Position numbers and translations under genes: made by a program
Notes under the pieces: model-generated
What the model was told of the DNA's origin: nothing
Database searches by the model: none
Seen by the model: the letters and a program-made list of their open reading frames with translations, nothing else
Assembly: GCA_947470005.1 (NCBI GenBank)
Contig: CANISA010000104.1
Coordinates: 1-5,983 of the forward strand
Direction: 5' to 3'
DNA length: 5,983 nucleotides
From: Legionellaceae bacterium
GTDB taxonomy: Bacteria; Pseudomonadota; Gammaproteobacteria; Legionellales; Legionellaceae
Part shown: in pieces, positions 5,720-5,983 of the stretch
Layout of the letters: each line of letters opens with the position of its first letter
Numbering within the stretch: the first letter of the stretch is position 1

Positions 5720-5983
5720 TTGCCTTGATTTTGGCGTTCTTTGATTTCTGAGAGCGTTTTACAGTCAATGCAGAGTGTGGCGGTTGGGCGCACTTCGAGG
5801 CGACGTAAACCGATGTCAATGCCGCAGGCTTCGCAATAGCCAAAGTCTTCGTCACTTAATCGTTCCAACGCGTCTTCAATTTTTTTGATTAATTTTCGTT
5901 CGCGATCGCGGGCACGCAGTTTGATGCTAAATTCTTCTTCTTGACTAGCACGGTCAGATGGATCGGGAAAATTAGCGGCCTCA
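5716..5983 (-). CDS. dksA: RNA polymerase-binding transcription factor DksA, C-terminal part
   Basis: The gene is cut by the right edge; 88 C-terminal residues are visible, about 60 percent of the usual ~150. DksA enters the RNA polymerase secondary channel and, with ppGpp, lowers rRNA transcription and raises amino-acid biosynthesis genes. The fragment begins EAANFPDPSDRASQEEEF, which includes the coiled-coil-tip motif DPSDRA (the D-x-x-D-x-A needed for activity), then the second coil helix RDRERKLIKKIEDAL. The zinc finger follows: CEAC and CIDC separated by 17 residues, all four cysteines present, and then the short C-terminal helix. It matches E. coli DksA almost throughout, so it is the canonical four-cysteine form and not a cysteine-poor paralogue. 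The start and promoter lie outside the window. The stop at 5716-5718 overlaps the waaA stop on the other strand. Confidence 0.97.
   Translation of the reverse strand, partial: EAANFPDPSDRASQEEEFSIKLRARDRERKLIKKIEDALERLSDEDFGYCEACGIDIGLRRLEVRPTATLCIDCKTLSEIKERQNQGN

Overview
The window carries ordinary gammaproteobacterial chromosome with one unusual gene. DksA, DbpA, WaaA and DjlA are all recognisable as the proteobacterial forms, and the DksA tail is close to the E. coli protein. A Sec-signal-free SGNH/GDSL lipase with a long C-terminal extension and a 104-bp palindromic dispersed repeat would fit a host-associated lineage such as the Legionellales/Coxiella group. That placement is inference from gene flavour, not proof.

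Layout, left to right: the last 48 codons of an amidohydrolase, most likely imidazolonepropionase (hutI, +), run in from the left edge. A 184-bp convergent gap follows with nothing firm in it. Next is djlA (-), a membrane-anchored J-domain co-chaperone. It is divergent from dbpA (+), a DEAD-box 23S rRNA helicase, across a 110-bp gap holding a 12-bp perfect palindrome. dbpA ends in a perfect stem-loop that includes its own stop codon. A 104-bp inverted-repeat element comes next, then the convergent end of the lipase gene (-). The lipase is divergent from waaA (+), the Kdo transferase of lipid A/LPS core synthesis, across 153 bp. That gap holds a strong inverted repeat containing the lipase ribosome binding site. 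waaA and dksA (-, cut by the right edge) converge with overlapping stop codons.

The genes do not form an operon: strand alternates at every gene, so each is probably transcribed on its own. Most are housekeeping functions (chaperoning, ribosome assembly, LPS core, stringent response). The two parts most worth attention are the lipase (possible translocated enzyme) and the inverted repeat over its translation start. I see no mobile element with a transposase, no CRISPR array, no tRNA or rRNA, and no clear novel multi-gene system.
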